A stretch of 64,000 nt of DNA from Acanthosoma haemorrhoidale (lineage: Eukaryota; Arthropoda; Insecta; Hemiptera; Acanthosomatidae). The stretch is from the NCBI GenBank assembly GCA_930367205.1, contig OV884015.1:80243341-80307340 (forward strand), written 5' to 3'. Under the pieces are notes generated by a model. The model saw only the letters and a list, made by a program, of their open reading frames with translations. It was not told the DNA's origin and searched no databases. Both the position numbers and the translations under genes were made by a program. Within the stretch, counting starts at the first letter, position 1, and every line of letters starts with the position of its first letter. Of the stretch, positions 36,691 to 48,452 are shown piece by piece.

Positions 36691-36722
36691 CTGAGGTGCG
36701 TCATTCCACCTCAGTTTTTTTT
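36691..36722 (+). repeat. 8-bp hairpin followed by T run
   Basis: CTGAGGTG (36691..36698) is exactly inverted at 36707..36714 across an 8-base loop and is followed by a run of T. It looks like a pol III-type end or a chance palindrome. No transcript upstream is recognisable. Confidence 0.4.
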
Positions 36723-38196
36723 TCATTCGAGACGAGAAACCTTTGTATATAGTTCTTTGATAAATGTTGAAATGTGTTAAAATGTTTAAATTATTATAAA
36801 TAATTAAATAAGCAGTTGCCGAATGTTGACACGTTGTTACCTATGAGGGCCTATGACCTATGATTGTCCTTAACGTAATTTCAAACATAGGAGGACATGA
36901 GCTACAGCGCGGTACTCAATCATCAATTAATCTTATCCTACGTTATGAACATAATTTCTAATTAATCGAATAATTGAAAAAATGAATTACCACTATGTAC
37001 CCGTAGATTATTCAAACAGTAAGTAAGAGTGACGCACCTGAAACAAACAAAAAAATTGATTAATTCACAAAACTAGAAAACAAATCTTGGAAAACATTGT
37101 GAAATAGCTAGAAGTTAATAAGCCACTTCAAACGTGCATACTTGAAATCAGAACCATAAAAAATTATCTAATTAACACTCGACCTAGAAAAAACCTTGAC
37201 AAGAAGCAATATTGAAACAAGCTTCCTCCTTTAATTATAACTCCTTGTCTTCAGGCTACATTCCAAGACCACTGCAATGAAGGCTGGATGATTACAATGG
37301 CTAAAAAACATTACCTTTATTACGGCGGGGATAATTAAATAATAAGATTAGAGGCAAAGTGGTGTCAGTGACAACATTCTGAAAAACAAGCAGCGCAAAG
37401 ATGAGAAAGTTTAGAAAAAATGGAAGAAATCAGCCAAAATATGGAGCCTAAGTTACATTCAAATCATAAAAATGGTGCAGGATCGACACATTTTAAAGGA
37501 ATACTCCACAATACGTTGAAGTAGAATGATCAGATTTTGGTTAAACTTTAATAACCCGGAATAAAGAAAAATAATTAAATTAGGAAATAATCGGACAATT
37601 TCGCTAACCTTGAAGTTTCAGAACAGTAGTTATTGATGACTTTAATGTATGTTTTTTTCCACATGGTTAAGGGCATATTTATCATGGAACCTTGAAAACA
37701 GTTATTCCTTCAAAAAAAGATTTCGAAGATTAAAAAAAAAAAAAAATGATAACCAAGAATCGAAATTGAGTTATTTAATTACGCCCAGTCAATATTTAGT
37801 TTCTATTAATTAATTTTCTATGCCAAACCATGGTGCCAAATACGGTTAAACAATGAAATAAAGTATTTTCTATAGACCCCATTCAGTTTTTCACTAACAT
37901 TTGTTTTTTAAATCATGGCGTTGCTCGCGATCTCGTTTTATTTAGTTTTTGGGACGTTTATTTTATGTGTAAATGTTTAAAATAATACAATTTGGTCTAT
38001 AATTGCTTTTAAACAAATGTCGTGACTACTAATACATTACCTAACTAGTAACTAATCTTCCACTTATGCTGTGTATCATTTCATAGATTGTTCAACGAAT
38101 CAATATTACCATTTTGCCCTGTGTTGTGAACCTTTAAATAAAGTATTTGTCTTCTTGAAAACTTACTCTTATTGGTTAGAATGGCCTAACAGAACA
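36723..38196. other. AT-rich spacer
   Basis: Includes A runs near 37732..37746. At about 37038 a TTTGTTTGTTTCAG acceptor-like signal occurs on the minus strand, but no matching donor-bounded coding segment follows. Confidence 0.35.
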
Positions 38197-38536
38197 GGCA
38201 GTCTAGTTATAAAACAGCTTTATTGTCTTCCTATAACTGATAATTTCTTCTTTATTGAAAAAGAGCATCCGACAGCTCTAAGCTGCCATCTTCAGTTATC
38301 TCCAATTGGTTATGTGGGATAGTTAACTGATCTAAACCAATAGTATGTCTAGACTCAATGGATGCAACAGCCCTGGTTAAAAGATAAAAAGATACTGCTG
38401 TTTTAGATGAGTTGTATATATCATATAACCAATTTAAGATAACTGAAGACGACAGTTGAGAGCTGTGTAAAAGCGCTTTTTCAATAAAAAAGAAATTATC
38501 AGTTGTGAAAAAACAAAGCTGTTTTACAACTATGCC
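38197..38536. mobile_element. Fold-back (MITE-like) element with arms of about 125 bases
   Basis: The left arm (38197..38321) and right arm (about 38414..38536) are inverted copies. Shared landmarks read inward on each side: AGTT(A/G)TAAAACAGCTTT, AACTGATAATTTCTT(C/T)TTTATT, GAAAAAG(A/C)GC, CTTCAGTTATCT and AATTGGTTAT. A central spacer of about 92 bases separates them. There is no transposase. It could be a MITE, a fold-back transposon or a hairpin RNA source (endo-siRNA). The arms clearly differ at several sites, so it is not new. No target-site duplication was identified with confidence. Confidence 0.8.
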
Positions 38537-41500
38537 ATTCCACAATCCGGCAGTTACCTTTTTATTTAGACAGCCTAGGTTAATCCTTTTCGAAGCGTTT
38601 CGCAAAAAACTAAAACAAAACGCAACTCTCAGCGAAAAGCGAATCCATGGCAACCAGCCAGGATTTGAATAGAATGGGCATGAAAGTGTCTTAAGGTTTT
38701 CGTGGCGATAGAGATAAACAAGATAAAATTAAAGTGATAATTCCAGAACTGTTTACAGCTATTTGCCGCTTCTTACATAAGGAGCATTTAAGTAAATTGT
38801 TCGCTGTTGATAAAAAAAGGTTAAACAAAGTTTAAATTTAATGATCACTCCTTATTTATATAAAGAATCCCAGAGAGAAAATCATCTCTAAAACTGTTAT
38901 TTAAATCAACTAAAAAATGTCAAAATTAAGAACGGTGTATTTAGTTCTTATAAAAAATAAATCTATTTCTAGGCAACACCACAGATAGAAATGTTGCTGC
39001 CGAGATGGTATTGTGGTCAGCACCATGCGTTACCTCGATGCTGATTCAACACCGACCAGACTCATCCCCGAAGAAATATTCCTAGTGCGAGCCAGGGAAC
39101 GAACTAGGGACGCAACAGAAGCCAGCAAGTAAAGAACTAGACTAGAGGAAGGGTCTTTCGTTTATAAACGTTGTTGCATGCTCGGTCACGTATACACACC
39201 TAATGCCAAGAGTTAAAATTTCCGAAGCATTATTATCAGTTCCTCGTAAATTATAATGAACATTGGAATAACAGTTTTTTTAATTTCATTATCCCAGGCC
39301 GTAGCCGTCGTAACGGTTTCACGTGAAGTGGACATTAACACCGTATAGGTAACAACCAATAAAAACTATAGAGGGAATGTAATTATGTAACTGCATTGTG
39401 TCAAAATGCAATAAAATCATGAGAAATAGTGAGTTCCGATGTCATAGCTTTAAATGACTCAGAAAATAAACTCATATCACTGTTATAAAAAAAAAAAGAA
39501 GAAATTCCAACAATAGCTACACAAAAAAGACTTATTTAAGTTTCTATATTTTTAAAGGTACTCAGCAATAATTTCTTACATATTATTTAGTCCCGAAGTG
39601 CTAACAATGTGATCTAATAAGCAGCTAAATTAAAAAAAAAATGAGTTGCATCGCACAAGGCTTCTTTCACACGGTTTTGACTGTACGGCAAGGGGTACAT
39701 GTTTTTCAGATCAGTATTGAACCCTGTGACGTTGCGACTACATGCGTATATATTGCGGCCCTTTTAGTAATCATTTTCAGCCTTGAATCAGTAAATGGAT
39801 GTACATGGAAAACGAACTAGCTTCAAAGTCACAACGGTTCACGGCACCTTGGTGTACTTTGCAGGTGTTTCGCAAACCAATCTGAAAAACACGTATCCGA
39901 AGCCGTATGGTCTCAAAACCACAAAGTGTAAAAGGAGCCTAAAGGGTTTTGTTACGGTTGCAACTTTTACAACGATTTAAATTACTCTATCTAATTAGAT
40001 ATTTCAAGATTCACAACAATGGCCGTTCATTATTTAAGTTTTATTTATTTTTAGTATCATTATGGCATCAAATGGAACTACAATCAAAGTATCATGCTCC
40101 TAGAACACGTTGAGTTTACGCTTCGAAAACGATATTAGCTACAGTTTTGTAGTTCAAAAGAACACCATAACATCAGAAAATCATTCATTTGACACTGTTC
40201 AGGCCACAGTAATATATACTGTAGTGAGATTTTAGAATAAAACTGAATGTGTCTATTAGAAGTAAGTTGATTGCAAGTACGTAAGTAACCTGGGGGATCG
40301 TTTTTAAAGCTTCAAAGCAGTCAGGTTAGATTTTTATCACACTAAGCAAATACTCCTCCGCAGATAGGCCAGTTTCATCCGGAATCAACTCAGAGCTCGT
40401 CGAAGCAACACAGTGAACTCGCAGTGCGAGTTAGTGATTATGTTGAAGTGGTTTTCAGACACCAGAAGTGTCTATCCTACTTTAACAATCATTCCCTCCT
40501 GCGTTCTAAATATCCTTCTCTCCAATGATTGCCACATATAGGAGATTACAACAGATCTCCAAATGTTAAAACGCAAATTAACTTTACATTGTCTACCTTT
40601 GTTTTATTGCGGCATTAAAATTACCGGTTAAACAGACAGACAGAAAACCCCACTGAAAATATGTTTCACATTTTGAAAGGAAGGCGAAATCCCCCAAAAA
40701 ATGTTATACGTTATTCTTCAGCAATGAATTGCAGTCATCCATGATTGAGTAACCAGAGAAATTTCACTTAAAGGAATACGTATGAATAGTATACGTCTAT
40801 GGTAGTTAGCTATTCTAGCTCCTTACAAATTCATGACTCGAAATAATCGCTTTTGAAAAAAGATTATTGACGAAATTATTGGATGAACAGTTGAATTAGA
40901 TATTAGCTGGACTGCTGTTCGATATGGGATAGCTAATGTTAAAGACTTTCCCAGTCTTGTCACTATATTTTTTTTATTAACTAATAATTAAAATTATTAT
41001 CCAGCGCCATAAATTACTATGCGAATTTGCCTACTTTGTCCGCTTCACTGATAACATAAGGTAAAATCAAGGCAGACTGGTACTGACCTAAAACGAGTTA
41101 TATAATTTATATACCCCATGACCAGACACAGTTCTCACACATGCAACAGTAGGCAATATACCCTTTACAGGTCTCACATTTAACATGAACATAGAGGTTC
41201 GATTCACATAGAAAGTATAACAACGTAAGAATGTGTGTGTAACTTTGGCCACTATGTGCCCTGGACAAGGCTTAATAACCAAGCAGAACTAGCCGTTCAC
41301 AGGAACAGTAGAAACACATGTTGAAATATTGGTCAACGACTAGAAAGTGTGGTCCGCTGTTTAAACAGAGACGGACAAAAGCTAAAGAATTCGTAATGGA
41401 ATTATGTTTGATCGGAGTGCTGGTAGTAATCTCCCTTTTGAACATGAAGACGGGGTAACAAAGTGATAATAAAACAAACTCAATGTTATCTGTTTAAAAA

Positions 41501-42311
41501 TGATAAAATAGAAAAAAGACGAATACATTTTAACAATTGTATATTCGAACCATCATTAACAATGAAGATTGAGACGTCTAATTTGTTCTAAGATGTGTTA
41601 TCCGACCGTGGGTTAAGCTTATTATCATAAATGAAGTATACCCACAAAGTAATAAATTTATTTATTATTATTACAAGCGCTAGGGATTTTTACCGTTTTT
41701 AATTTATTTCTTATGCTTCCGATAATAGTCGTTGCACCTAACAAAGCTTTTTTTCACAACAGCGAAGGTCATAGTAAAGTCATTCTTATCACCTTGTCAG
41801 TCGTTACACTTAATTAACAATCACTATATAAATTACTTATCAATATTGCTGAGTAAACTTTCAATTATTTCAACACCAAATGACATAGATAAACAAACTG
41901 ACTACACGTAAATATATGATTTAATCTATTTTGACTAGAACAATAGTGATCAGCGACCAAAACTAACATTAACAAAATATTAAATTTTTTTAGTTGTTTA
42001 AAAACCACTTACATGAATTACGCTATTAAATCTATTCTTCAAAACACCCCACATAACTTTCGCCGGGTGACTTGATGGTACCCAGGGAATATGCAGTGAG
42101 TCACAAATTCATTTACAACAATGAAATAATTTCAATGTTTACACTGTCAAAAAAGTACTATTTACTAATCCATCCAAACAACAACATGGACAAGTTTATC
42201 AACCTTTTAGTAAAAAAGATTGAATACTAGCCCCTTCAGGTGTTTTTTTAAACTGAGCTAGTCTTATTAAATTATTCATGAGAACAATTTTGTGAGTGAG
42301 GATTCTATTGC
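38537..42311. other. AT-rich spacer, no gene recognised
   Basis: Short frames only. No protein motif, tRNA or clear repeat was recognised over this stretch. Confidence 0.4.
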
Positions 42312-42341
42312 TGATTTTTAGTTAGTTTTAACTAAAAATCA
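42312..42341. repeat. Perfect 13-bp palindrome with 4-base loop
   Basis: TGATTTTTAGTTA is exactly inverted as TAACTAAAAATCA. It may be a cruciform-prone site or the remains of a small palindromic insertion. Confidence 0.7.
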
Positions 42342-44135
42342 TTATCTTTTTCATAAGGTATATATTTGGTGGCAAATCAAAAGAAAAAAAATAAGATGCT
42401 TCTACTTAAATAATACACATGTTCTTCAGATGAATAAATTCGATAATTCATTTATTAAATAATTTATAAATTTGAATTAATATTTTTTTATGTTTTTTAA
42501 AAAAAAAAAAGGCATTATTTTTATCCTAGATCCGGTTCATGATATAAATTATCAAAACGCATGAATTATATGGTGTGAACGAGTTCACGAGTGACGGTAT
42601 ACATTTTTGCATTGTATACTTGTATATTGTAAATATTGTCTGCATGAGGTTGGGTGAATGTTATATGGCAAATATGTTCGAATGAGACCTTTTTTCACAA
42701 TTACCTATTGCAAAGCGTATTGAAACTGACAGAATTGATAATAATGATTTCATAAAAACATATAAACACCTAAACTTTAACATGTTAACTTATTTAACGT
42801 ATATTAAATTATTAATTAAGCAACAATTGTAGTAGTTTAAACAGGCAGACGATTAACCTCGACCTATTTACATAGCATGGATTTTTCTGAAAGTCGTTAT
42901 AAATAAATGATGCTCAATTCTTTAAAGACATTTTTTTGTGGTTGAATACCGAGAAAGATAATCGCCATGGCGCCTCATGAATTCCATGTATCTAAATTTT
43001 ATTACAGGAGGCGTCGTTCAATGATTAAAGTATATTTATTTTTTTTAATAAAACCAACTCAAAAAAAAAAATTCGAAAAAACTAAACCTTCAGAATTCCA
43101 TTAGCGTCATGAGATATTTTAATTAAGCTGTCTTAACGTGTAGCATTAGGGGATGGAAAAACCCGAATTCCTCACATACCGAGCTTAACTCTAGTTACTT
43201 TCTCTTTAATTAACGCTTTGGTAGATTGTCAACTGCTAATCCGAAGTCATAACATTTCCATTACAAGCGGAAAATCTATGGATAGTGCCATTACGTAAGT
43301 GGTATGTGCTCTTTGCGTAATTGGAACCGTCGGCTCCAAAGAAACCGAGCGGTTGAATAATGAAATATTTTATTCGTGTTAGTCGCGCACCATTTTTTTT
43401 TAAAAATGTTTAAAGCCTCCATTATGCGGTGTATCAATTAGATCCAACAAAAAATGTTATGATTAAAATCTAGAAAAAAATAAACTCAAGCCTTCTTCGC
43501 ATGATGCAATATTTTAGCAAGACCTCGTCCGGGCTCAGGGCTTTTCTTTAAGGGAAGAGATTATATTCAATCTTGAAATTGGCATAAATAATTATAAAAT
43601 AGTTTATCGGGCGGAGGCAGAAACTTCATTATCACTAAACAGTTACTCATTGGTGTTTTTCTATTATAAAAGTACGATTTAAATTTATAAACATAATTTT
43701 GTACGTAACTTGCCTGAACATTAATTTATTTAAACAAAACCTAAGGAATTTGTACCTACTTTACATTGAACCGAAATTATATATAAATGGTGACAGTATA
43801 CCATTATTTAATGAACAAATCATTATCATGGTTTATGTTCATTGAATATTATTGTTTTGTAATGTATGTCTTCGGCCTTTCCTGCATAGGCGATAATAAG
43901 CCCCTTCCTGTTTTACCTAACCTTTTGACACTCTGCTTTCATCCATTGTATAAAGATGAAACTCAAGCTTATTGTACAAGCTTCGAGGATCTTTAACTTC
44001 ATGCTTCTCTGAAGCAACGAAATTTTGCAGTTACCCTCCACCAAATTGTTGGAAGGTCTCCTTTAAAGGCGGCCTATTTGGCGGGTAGCTTAATTCGTGA
44101 TTGTTTATTGATCTGACTACATAAAAGCTTAGATG
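42342..44135. other. AT-rich spacer with a fragment of the 45/49 kb repeat
   Basis: Around 43887..43918 the phrase GGCGATAATAAGCCCCTTCCT matches the plus-strand form of the repeat at 45.34 kb and the inverted copy at 49.47 kb. Otherwise no feature is recognised. Confidence 0.35.
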
Positions 44136-44465
44136 GTACGCTCGGACAGTGCACTTTGTTCAGGAGAAGAGGTATAGGCTAGATATTATAGGTAGCCTAC
44201 GTGGTATTGGAATGTCCACTAGTTCACACTCGGTATCTGAGGGTAGGCGAATACCGTTCGGATCTTAAAGGCGAGTGTGAATTACAAAGAGGAAGACTTG
44301 ACCACTGAGGAAGACCTAACAAGGTACATTTTGTAGGGGCCGAGAATCCGTTGTTTCCATAATAGGGGTCGCTTCCAAGGATACGCTAGTTTAGCGAGCA
44401 GAAGCTAGAAAACTCTACTGGGAAGGCTGTGGAAAGAAACAGTGCCGACATTAAATCAAGCGGGT
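44136..44465 (+). repeat. Long dispersed repeat unit, copy at 44.1 kb
   Basis: Aligned by eye with 9103..9432 over its length. Both contain GTTCAGGAGAAGAGGTATAG, TTCACACTCGGTATCTGAGG and AAAGGCGAGTGTGAA followed by similar downstream blocks. Substitutions and small indels are spread evenly, so neither copy shows coding constraint. It starts just inside the end of the structured unit, which is absent here. Confidence 0.6.
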
Positions 44466-44737
44466 AAGTAATAAAGAGGTGTAAAGTAATTAAATAAGAA
44501 AACCATGGTTTGAGTAAAGCAGCAAGCGCCCCTTGTGAGCGGTGTCGGGGTCGAGAACTAGACCCACCTCTCTATAATGACGCGGAAAACTAGGTGGGCT
44601 TTTTTCTGATCCATGAAGAGGATAACATCTTTTTGCCCGTCGTGAAGTTGGCAGAACACAAATATTAAGGTAAAACATTAAACAATGAACAATCAGGTGG
44701 GGTCTTGAAATAACAACGAAGAAACTAAATATTATTT

Positions 44738-44900
44738 CTATATTGAAGTCTTTCCCAAAATATCTTTTATTATTGAAATTACATCAATAGTCACCGTTTC
44801 ACTTTTCAGGACTACAGTTCTGATAAAACATCAATTTACATTCACAGAAAACAATTAAATATAAAACACTTAAAATTCCCAACAATCTATAGAATGAACG
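44738..44900 (-). repeat. Inverted dispersed repeat family, copy A
   Basis: ATCTTTTATTATTGAAATTACATCAATAG with its flanks resembles the 49.56-49.70 kb copy in the same orientation. Together with the plus-orientation copy just to the right it forms a head-to-head arrangement separated by about 220 bases. Confidence 0.5.
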
Positions 44901-45119
44901 ACAGGTCTGTGAATCATATCATCATTAAATTTAAATATGCAAATAATATTTTCCATTCAAAATAATTCAAATAGGATTTTCATATACTAAAGGATTGTAA
45001 ATGGTTTTCGAATTAACAAAGTTACCTTTTGATGCAATATTGATTTTAAAATTATAATTTATTTTGCGGAAAGGTTAACAATTCGGTAAATGACTATGAA
45101 TATAAAGGTGATAACATTC

Positions 45120-45409
45120 ACAGGCGTGTTGTTTATTTTTTTGTTTATTGGAAATCTTATTAAATAAACTATTTTAGTGTTTTGCATGTAACTGTTTATT
45201 TATGTAAATTTAGGTGTTTTTCGTATGCACTGTTGACCTGAGGAAGTAAATAATTTCGAGAGGGCCTTTAACCTTTTTTTGAAAAGCTGATTGTCACACA
45301 ATATAAATCTTAATATACCAATGTCAGTTTTACTGCAGGGGCGATAATAGAGCCTATTCTTATTTCATCTCATCATACTGATAAGAAGAGTTTCTTTTCA
45401 CTTTTTCGC
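45120..45409 (+). repeat. Inverted dispersed repeat family, copy B
   Basis: The inverse of 49420..49700 aligns over its length. Shared blocks are TTTTTTTGAAAAGCTGATTG, GCGATAATA(G/A)AGCC, TATTTCATCT and CATACTGATAA. It contains CCTGAGGA followed by a CGAGAG segment, a decayed version of the GAAAC-type motif seen elsewhere in this window. No protein is encoded. A Penelope-like or other non-autonomous retroelement end is possible. Confidence 0.55.
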
Positions 45410-45611
45410 TCTTAATGACTCCTACATTTTAATATCAAGTTATCTTTACATAGTCTTTAATTTTAGCGGAAAAAATAATGAGCTGTAATGCTACTCCAAG
45501 GTTAAGGGACGTGGATAGAGTACGCAGTTGATCATGAATCACCCCCTCCTATATCGATGTTTACAAAGGCAAATGCAAATGAAGCACTAGGTAGAGCTAT
45601 GATAGATGTAA

Positions 45612-45780
45612 GAACGCTTTCCTTTTCATACAGGAACAGTTCGTGGCCGGACTATCAGTCTTGCTGCGGCTGTTGGCGCCCTCAGTGCAAGGGATTTCTC
45701 CGCCAGCGGATCTGTGTATATCAAGTCCGGGTGTCGGAGCAATGACAGAGAAAGCTCTACCCACATCCTGTTACATTTTT
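45612..45780 (+). other. Exon-like GC-rich segment (doubtful)
   Basis: A good acceptor (CTTTCCTTTTCATACAG, ending at 45635) is followed by a GC-rich open segment reading EQFVAGLSVLLRLLAPSVQG and onward to about 45984 without a stop. No donor clearly ends a coding block and no family is recognised. It could be an exon of an unseen plus-strand gene or a repeat fragment. Confidence 0.2.
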
Positions 45781-46221
45781 CTGTTCCTTCCTGCATTCAA
45801 AAGGTTTCCATCGAATAGACCAAGTAAAGCGAGGAGTTCAAAACTATTTATCGTTGCAAAAAGGAAAAGAGCAGCGATTCTCGCCAGGTGGGATTTGTTC
45901 AATCAGAGTTTAATTATTGTAAGTGAGGATTACTTCCCGGAATTCTTCATTCGATCACGCATTTCAAAGACAAATGTATTGTAAAGTCTCTTATTAAAAA
46001 AAGTTTTCCCCAAAACCTTACCATTCTTCTATTCTACAGCAGTTTGTTTCTGCAGTTGACTCTTTTTAATTTAGTTTACTTCACCTGAGCTCTGTTCTGT
46101 ACAATTAACTTCTTTAAGTAAAACTTTATAGCCTCTTCACTTTTATCACCAATATTTTTACATTTCACAACCGTCGCCAACTACACGTTCACGTGTCTTC
46201 TCTGTGTTTGCATGTGTCTTC

Positions 46222-46226
46222 TCTGT

Positions 46227-46281
<55 letters not shown>

Positions 46282-46520
46282 CTCGAAGCTCTCTTAATTG
46301 AAGTTTAGTATGTAGGAAAAATAGGAAAAGTATATCATATTTGGGATAAAAGGGACCTTGTATCAGGAGGACCTGCTTGAAGGTGGTGTGAGAGGAGTTA
46401 GGGATGTAGGAATCCTCGGTAGAGGTTAGTTGAGTCGGTGCAGTAGTGAGAGTCTACTGGTGGCTGGGCCTAGAGTCTCTCTAGGCATGTAGTGAGGTCG
46501 TTGTTAGTTTGAGATCAGGG
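46222..46520 (-). mobile_element. LINE 3'-end insertion with 54-base poly(A) and target duplication
   Basis: On the minus strand about 240 bases of 3' UTR end in a poly(A) tail (T run 46228..46281 on the plus strand). The UTR matches, with divergence, the 3' UTR of the RT-bearing element at 47502..48452 (shared AGTAGTGAGAGTCTAC and GGGCCTAG/GAGCCTAAG blocks and the AGCTCTC...GGAAAA end). The flanks 46199..46221 and 46521..46543 are 23-base direct repeats with two differences (both begin TCTCTGTGTT), a likely target-site duplication. A long, nearly pure poly(A) suggests fairly recent insertion, although the two mismatches argue against very recent. Confidence 0.75.
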
Positions 46521-46761
46521 TCTCTGTGTTAGCATATGTCTTCATACTTCTAATTCCGTTCTATTGTACCTTTTTCGAGAGGTACTGCCTCCAAAAACTG
46601 TTTTCTGGGGAAAACTAGGTTTTATTGTATTTTTTATCAATTAAAAAAAAAATACACAGTATCATAATACCGATACGGTACAAGCAGTACTGATTTTAAT
46701 AATAAATCGTTGAAAAGAGACTATTGAGTCATTGCCATTGAAAAGGTGGTTACTACCAACC

Positions 46762-46798
46762 AGTCAACGTTTCAACGATTCAGGTGTCCTCAGGATTA
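46762..46798 (-). other. Hammerhead-like motif (CTGAGGA ... GAAAC)
   Basis: On the minus strand CTGAGGA is followed by an imperfect stem (CACC / GTTG, one mismatch) and GAAACGTT. The CUGANGA and GAAAC boxes are intact. It faces a similar motif at 46911..46950 on the other strand. Confidence 0.3.
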
Positions 46799-46910
46799 CT
46801 ATTTTGAGTGAATTCGATGTTGAATCAAGTTATGTTATATAATAAATCTGCGGAGTCCTTAATCACTTACATAATTAATAACAGTATAAAAATAAATATA
46901 TCATTTATAG

Positions 46911-46950
46911 TTTTGAGGATGACTGAATAGACGAAACATCTGGCGACGTA
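46911..46950 (+). other. Hammerhead-like motif (TTGAGGA ... GAAAC)
   Basis: TTGAGGA, then an imperfect short stem (GACT / AGAC) and GAAACATC. The leading C of the core is T. Lies in inverted orientation to 46762..46798, about 110 bases away, suggesting both belong to one composite insertion. Confidence 0.25.
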
Positions 46951-47107
46951 ACAATAAATAATGATTTTAGGAGAAACTTAAAAGTTTTTTATTGAAAAAC
47001 TTTGATTTTCACACAGAGTAAATAGCAAAATAAATCAGCCGAACGACCCAGACAGACAGGTGCTTATGAAACATTGTATGTAGTGTCTGTTTTAGAATGT
47101 CGACGTA

Positions 47108-47300
47108 TTGACTGGAGAAGTGAGCATGTACATAATTGGGAAGGCATGGGCCCGGATGGGCACGCAAACTAAGCCCGTGGAACTAATTGGATGTTTCTTC
47201 ACTATTTCGCTAGTTTCCGATGAAATTCATGCCACGTCCGTGCGTAATGAACAAGGATCCAACCGGTATTTTGCAGCATCTAACGGTGTGGTTTTATATA
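47108..47300. other. Mixed-GC segment, unassigned
   Basis: An open plus-strand frame of about 89 codons starts here with no recognisable motif; it ends in a TA microsatellite (about 47297..47310). Not called as a gene. Confidence 0.2.
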
Positions 47301-47501
47301 TATATATATTACAAATTTACTCATCCCTCAGTAAATTAGTAGTAGGAAATATAAAAAAAAATCCTCATAAAAAATGAGAACCTTTTGAAGTCGAACTTTT
47401 GACGATTTTTTTTTTTTTACGAGAAATAGAAAATTATATTTTTAAATATTTAGTACTGTTATATCTTGGTTAAGAAGGCAGTGTCAAAAAAAAATTAGTA
47501 G

Positions 47502-48452
47502 CCCTTAGCTCTCAAACTTATAAAATAGGATGTGGGAAAATTATTTTGGGCTAATGAGTGCCTTTCACTAAGGGGAGTCCCCCATTTGAAGGATGTATGA
47601 GAAGGATATAGGGTGGGGTATCCCTAAAGGAGGCGGGTGGAATTAGGAAGGTAGTGAGAGTCTACCGAGGGTGGAGCCTAAGGGTACCTAGGCAAGGGTT
47701 TGTAGTCGGCCAGGTCAAGCCTGGCCAGCCCCGGCAGGGGCCTGAAATAAGTCGGCCTCTCGGCTGGGTGTAGATCTTCAGTCTCCGTCAGGGGGCTAGG
47801 GTTCGATCACGTCCATCTGTCTCCAGGCTTCGGCGGTCCAGCAGTGCTTCCATCTGACGGGCATTGGTGGTGGTTGAAGGTCGGAGAATAGTGGGTTGTG
47901 GCTGTGTCGGAGTGAGTCGAAAAATTTGATGTGTCTTCTCTTGATGAAATCTTGAATGGTGAGCACTTCGAATTTTTTATCCATCTCGTCTGCCTTCATT
48001 CGGTCGAACGGGGTATGTTTGAGGGAGGTGCGGAGAACTCTGTTCTGAAATTGCTGGAGCGTTTTGAGAGTGTTAGGAGTCAGATACTTGAAGAGAGGGG
48101 TCCCATACATCAAAGCAGGTCTTAGGACGCTCTGGTATATCAGCAGCTTGAGGCGTACTGATAAAGCCGGGCTGTGAAGTAGGTGTCCGAGGCTGAAGAA
48201 TTTCTTCCTAACACTCTTTAACTTCTTGCCGAGATGTGTTGTGAACGACAAGTGTCTACCGAGGGTAATCCCAAGGTAGCATAGCTTGTTGCTTACATGG
48301 CACTCTTTGCCGTCTAAGACGAAGGATTTCGGGAGCTTCTTTCTTCCGGATTTATAGCTGAATATAATTCCTAGCGTCTTGGCCGGGTTGACTTTAATGT
48401 GGACGGCATCGAGTTTCTCGGCGATCTGTTCCATTATTATATCCATTATAAT
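47502..48452 (-). mobile_element. 5'-truncated non-LTR retrotransposon with intact RT C-terminus
   Basis: The element is read on the minus strand. Coding sequence (48446..47796) is followed by about 290 bases of 3' UTR ending at the AGCTCTCAAACTTAT block near 47502. The 5' end is cut in the middle of the RT domain, just beyond the YxDD region, next to an AT-rich tract. A solo 3' end of the same family abuts the truncated 5' side (48453..48584). No poly(A) is visible at the 3' end of this copy. Confidence 0.75.
47796..48446 (-). pseudogene. Reverse transcriptase, C-terminal 216 codons
   Basis: The frame is uninterrupted and ends in TAG. Early on it has VHIKVNPAKTLGIIFS, the NxxKT-type block that follows the YxDD catalytic motif in non-LTR RTs. 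Next come LCYLGITLGRHLSF and THLGKKL, the YLG...L.W..H thumb block. Then LLIYQSVLRPALMYGTPLF, LKTLQQFQNRVLR and ADEMDKKF..LTIQDFIKRR, typical of jockey/I-like elements. The catalytic aspartates and endonuclease domain are missing, so it cannot act alone. The open frame suggests the copy is younger than the other RT relics in this window. The first Met is only the first one in the open frame, not a true start. Confidence 0.8.

Noticed and set aside
37000..37055. Possible minus-strand exon after TTTGTTTGTTTCAG
   Set aside because: No donor at a sensible distance and the open segment has no coding character.
39000..39060. tRNA-like stretch (GGTATTGTGGTCAGCACC ... GCTGATTCAACACC)
   Set aside because: The B-box-like part has too many mismatches and no stems pair well.
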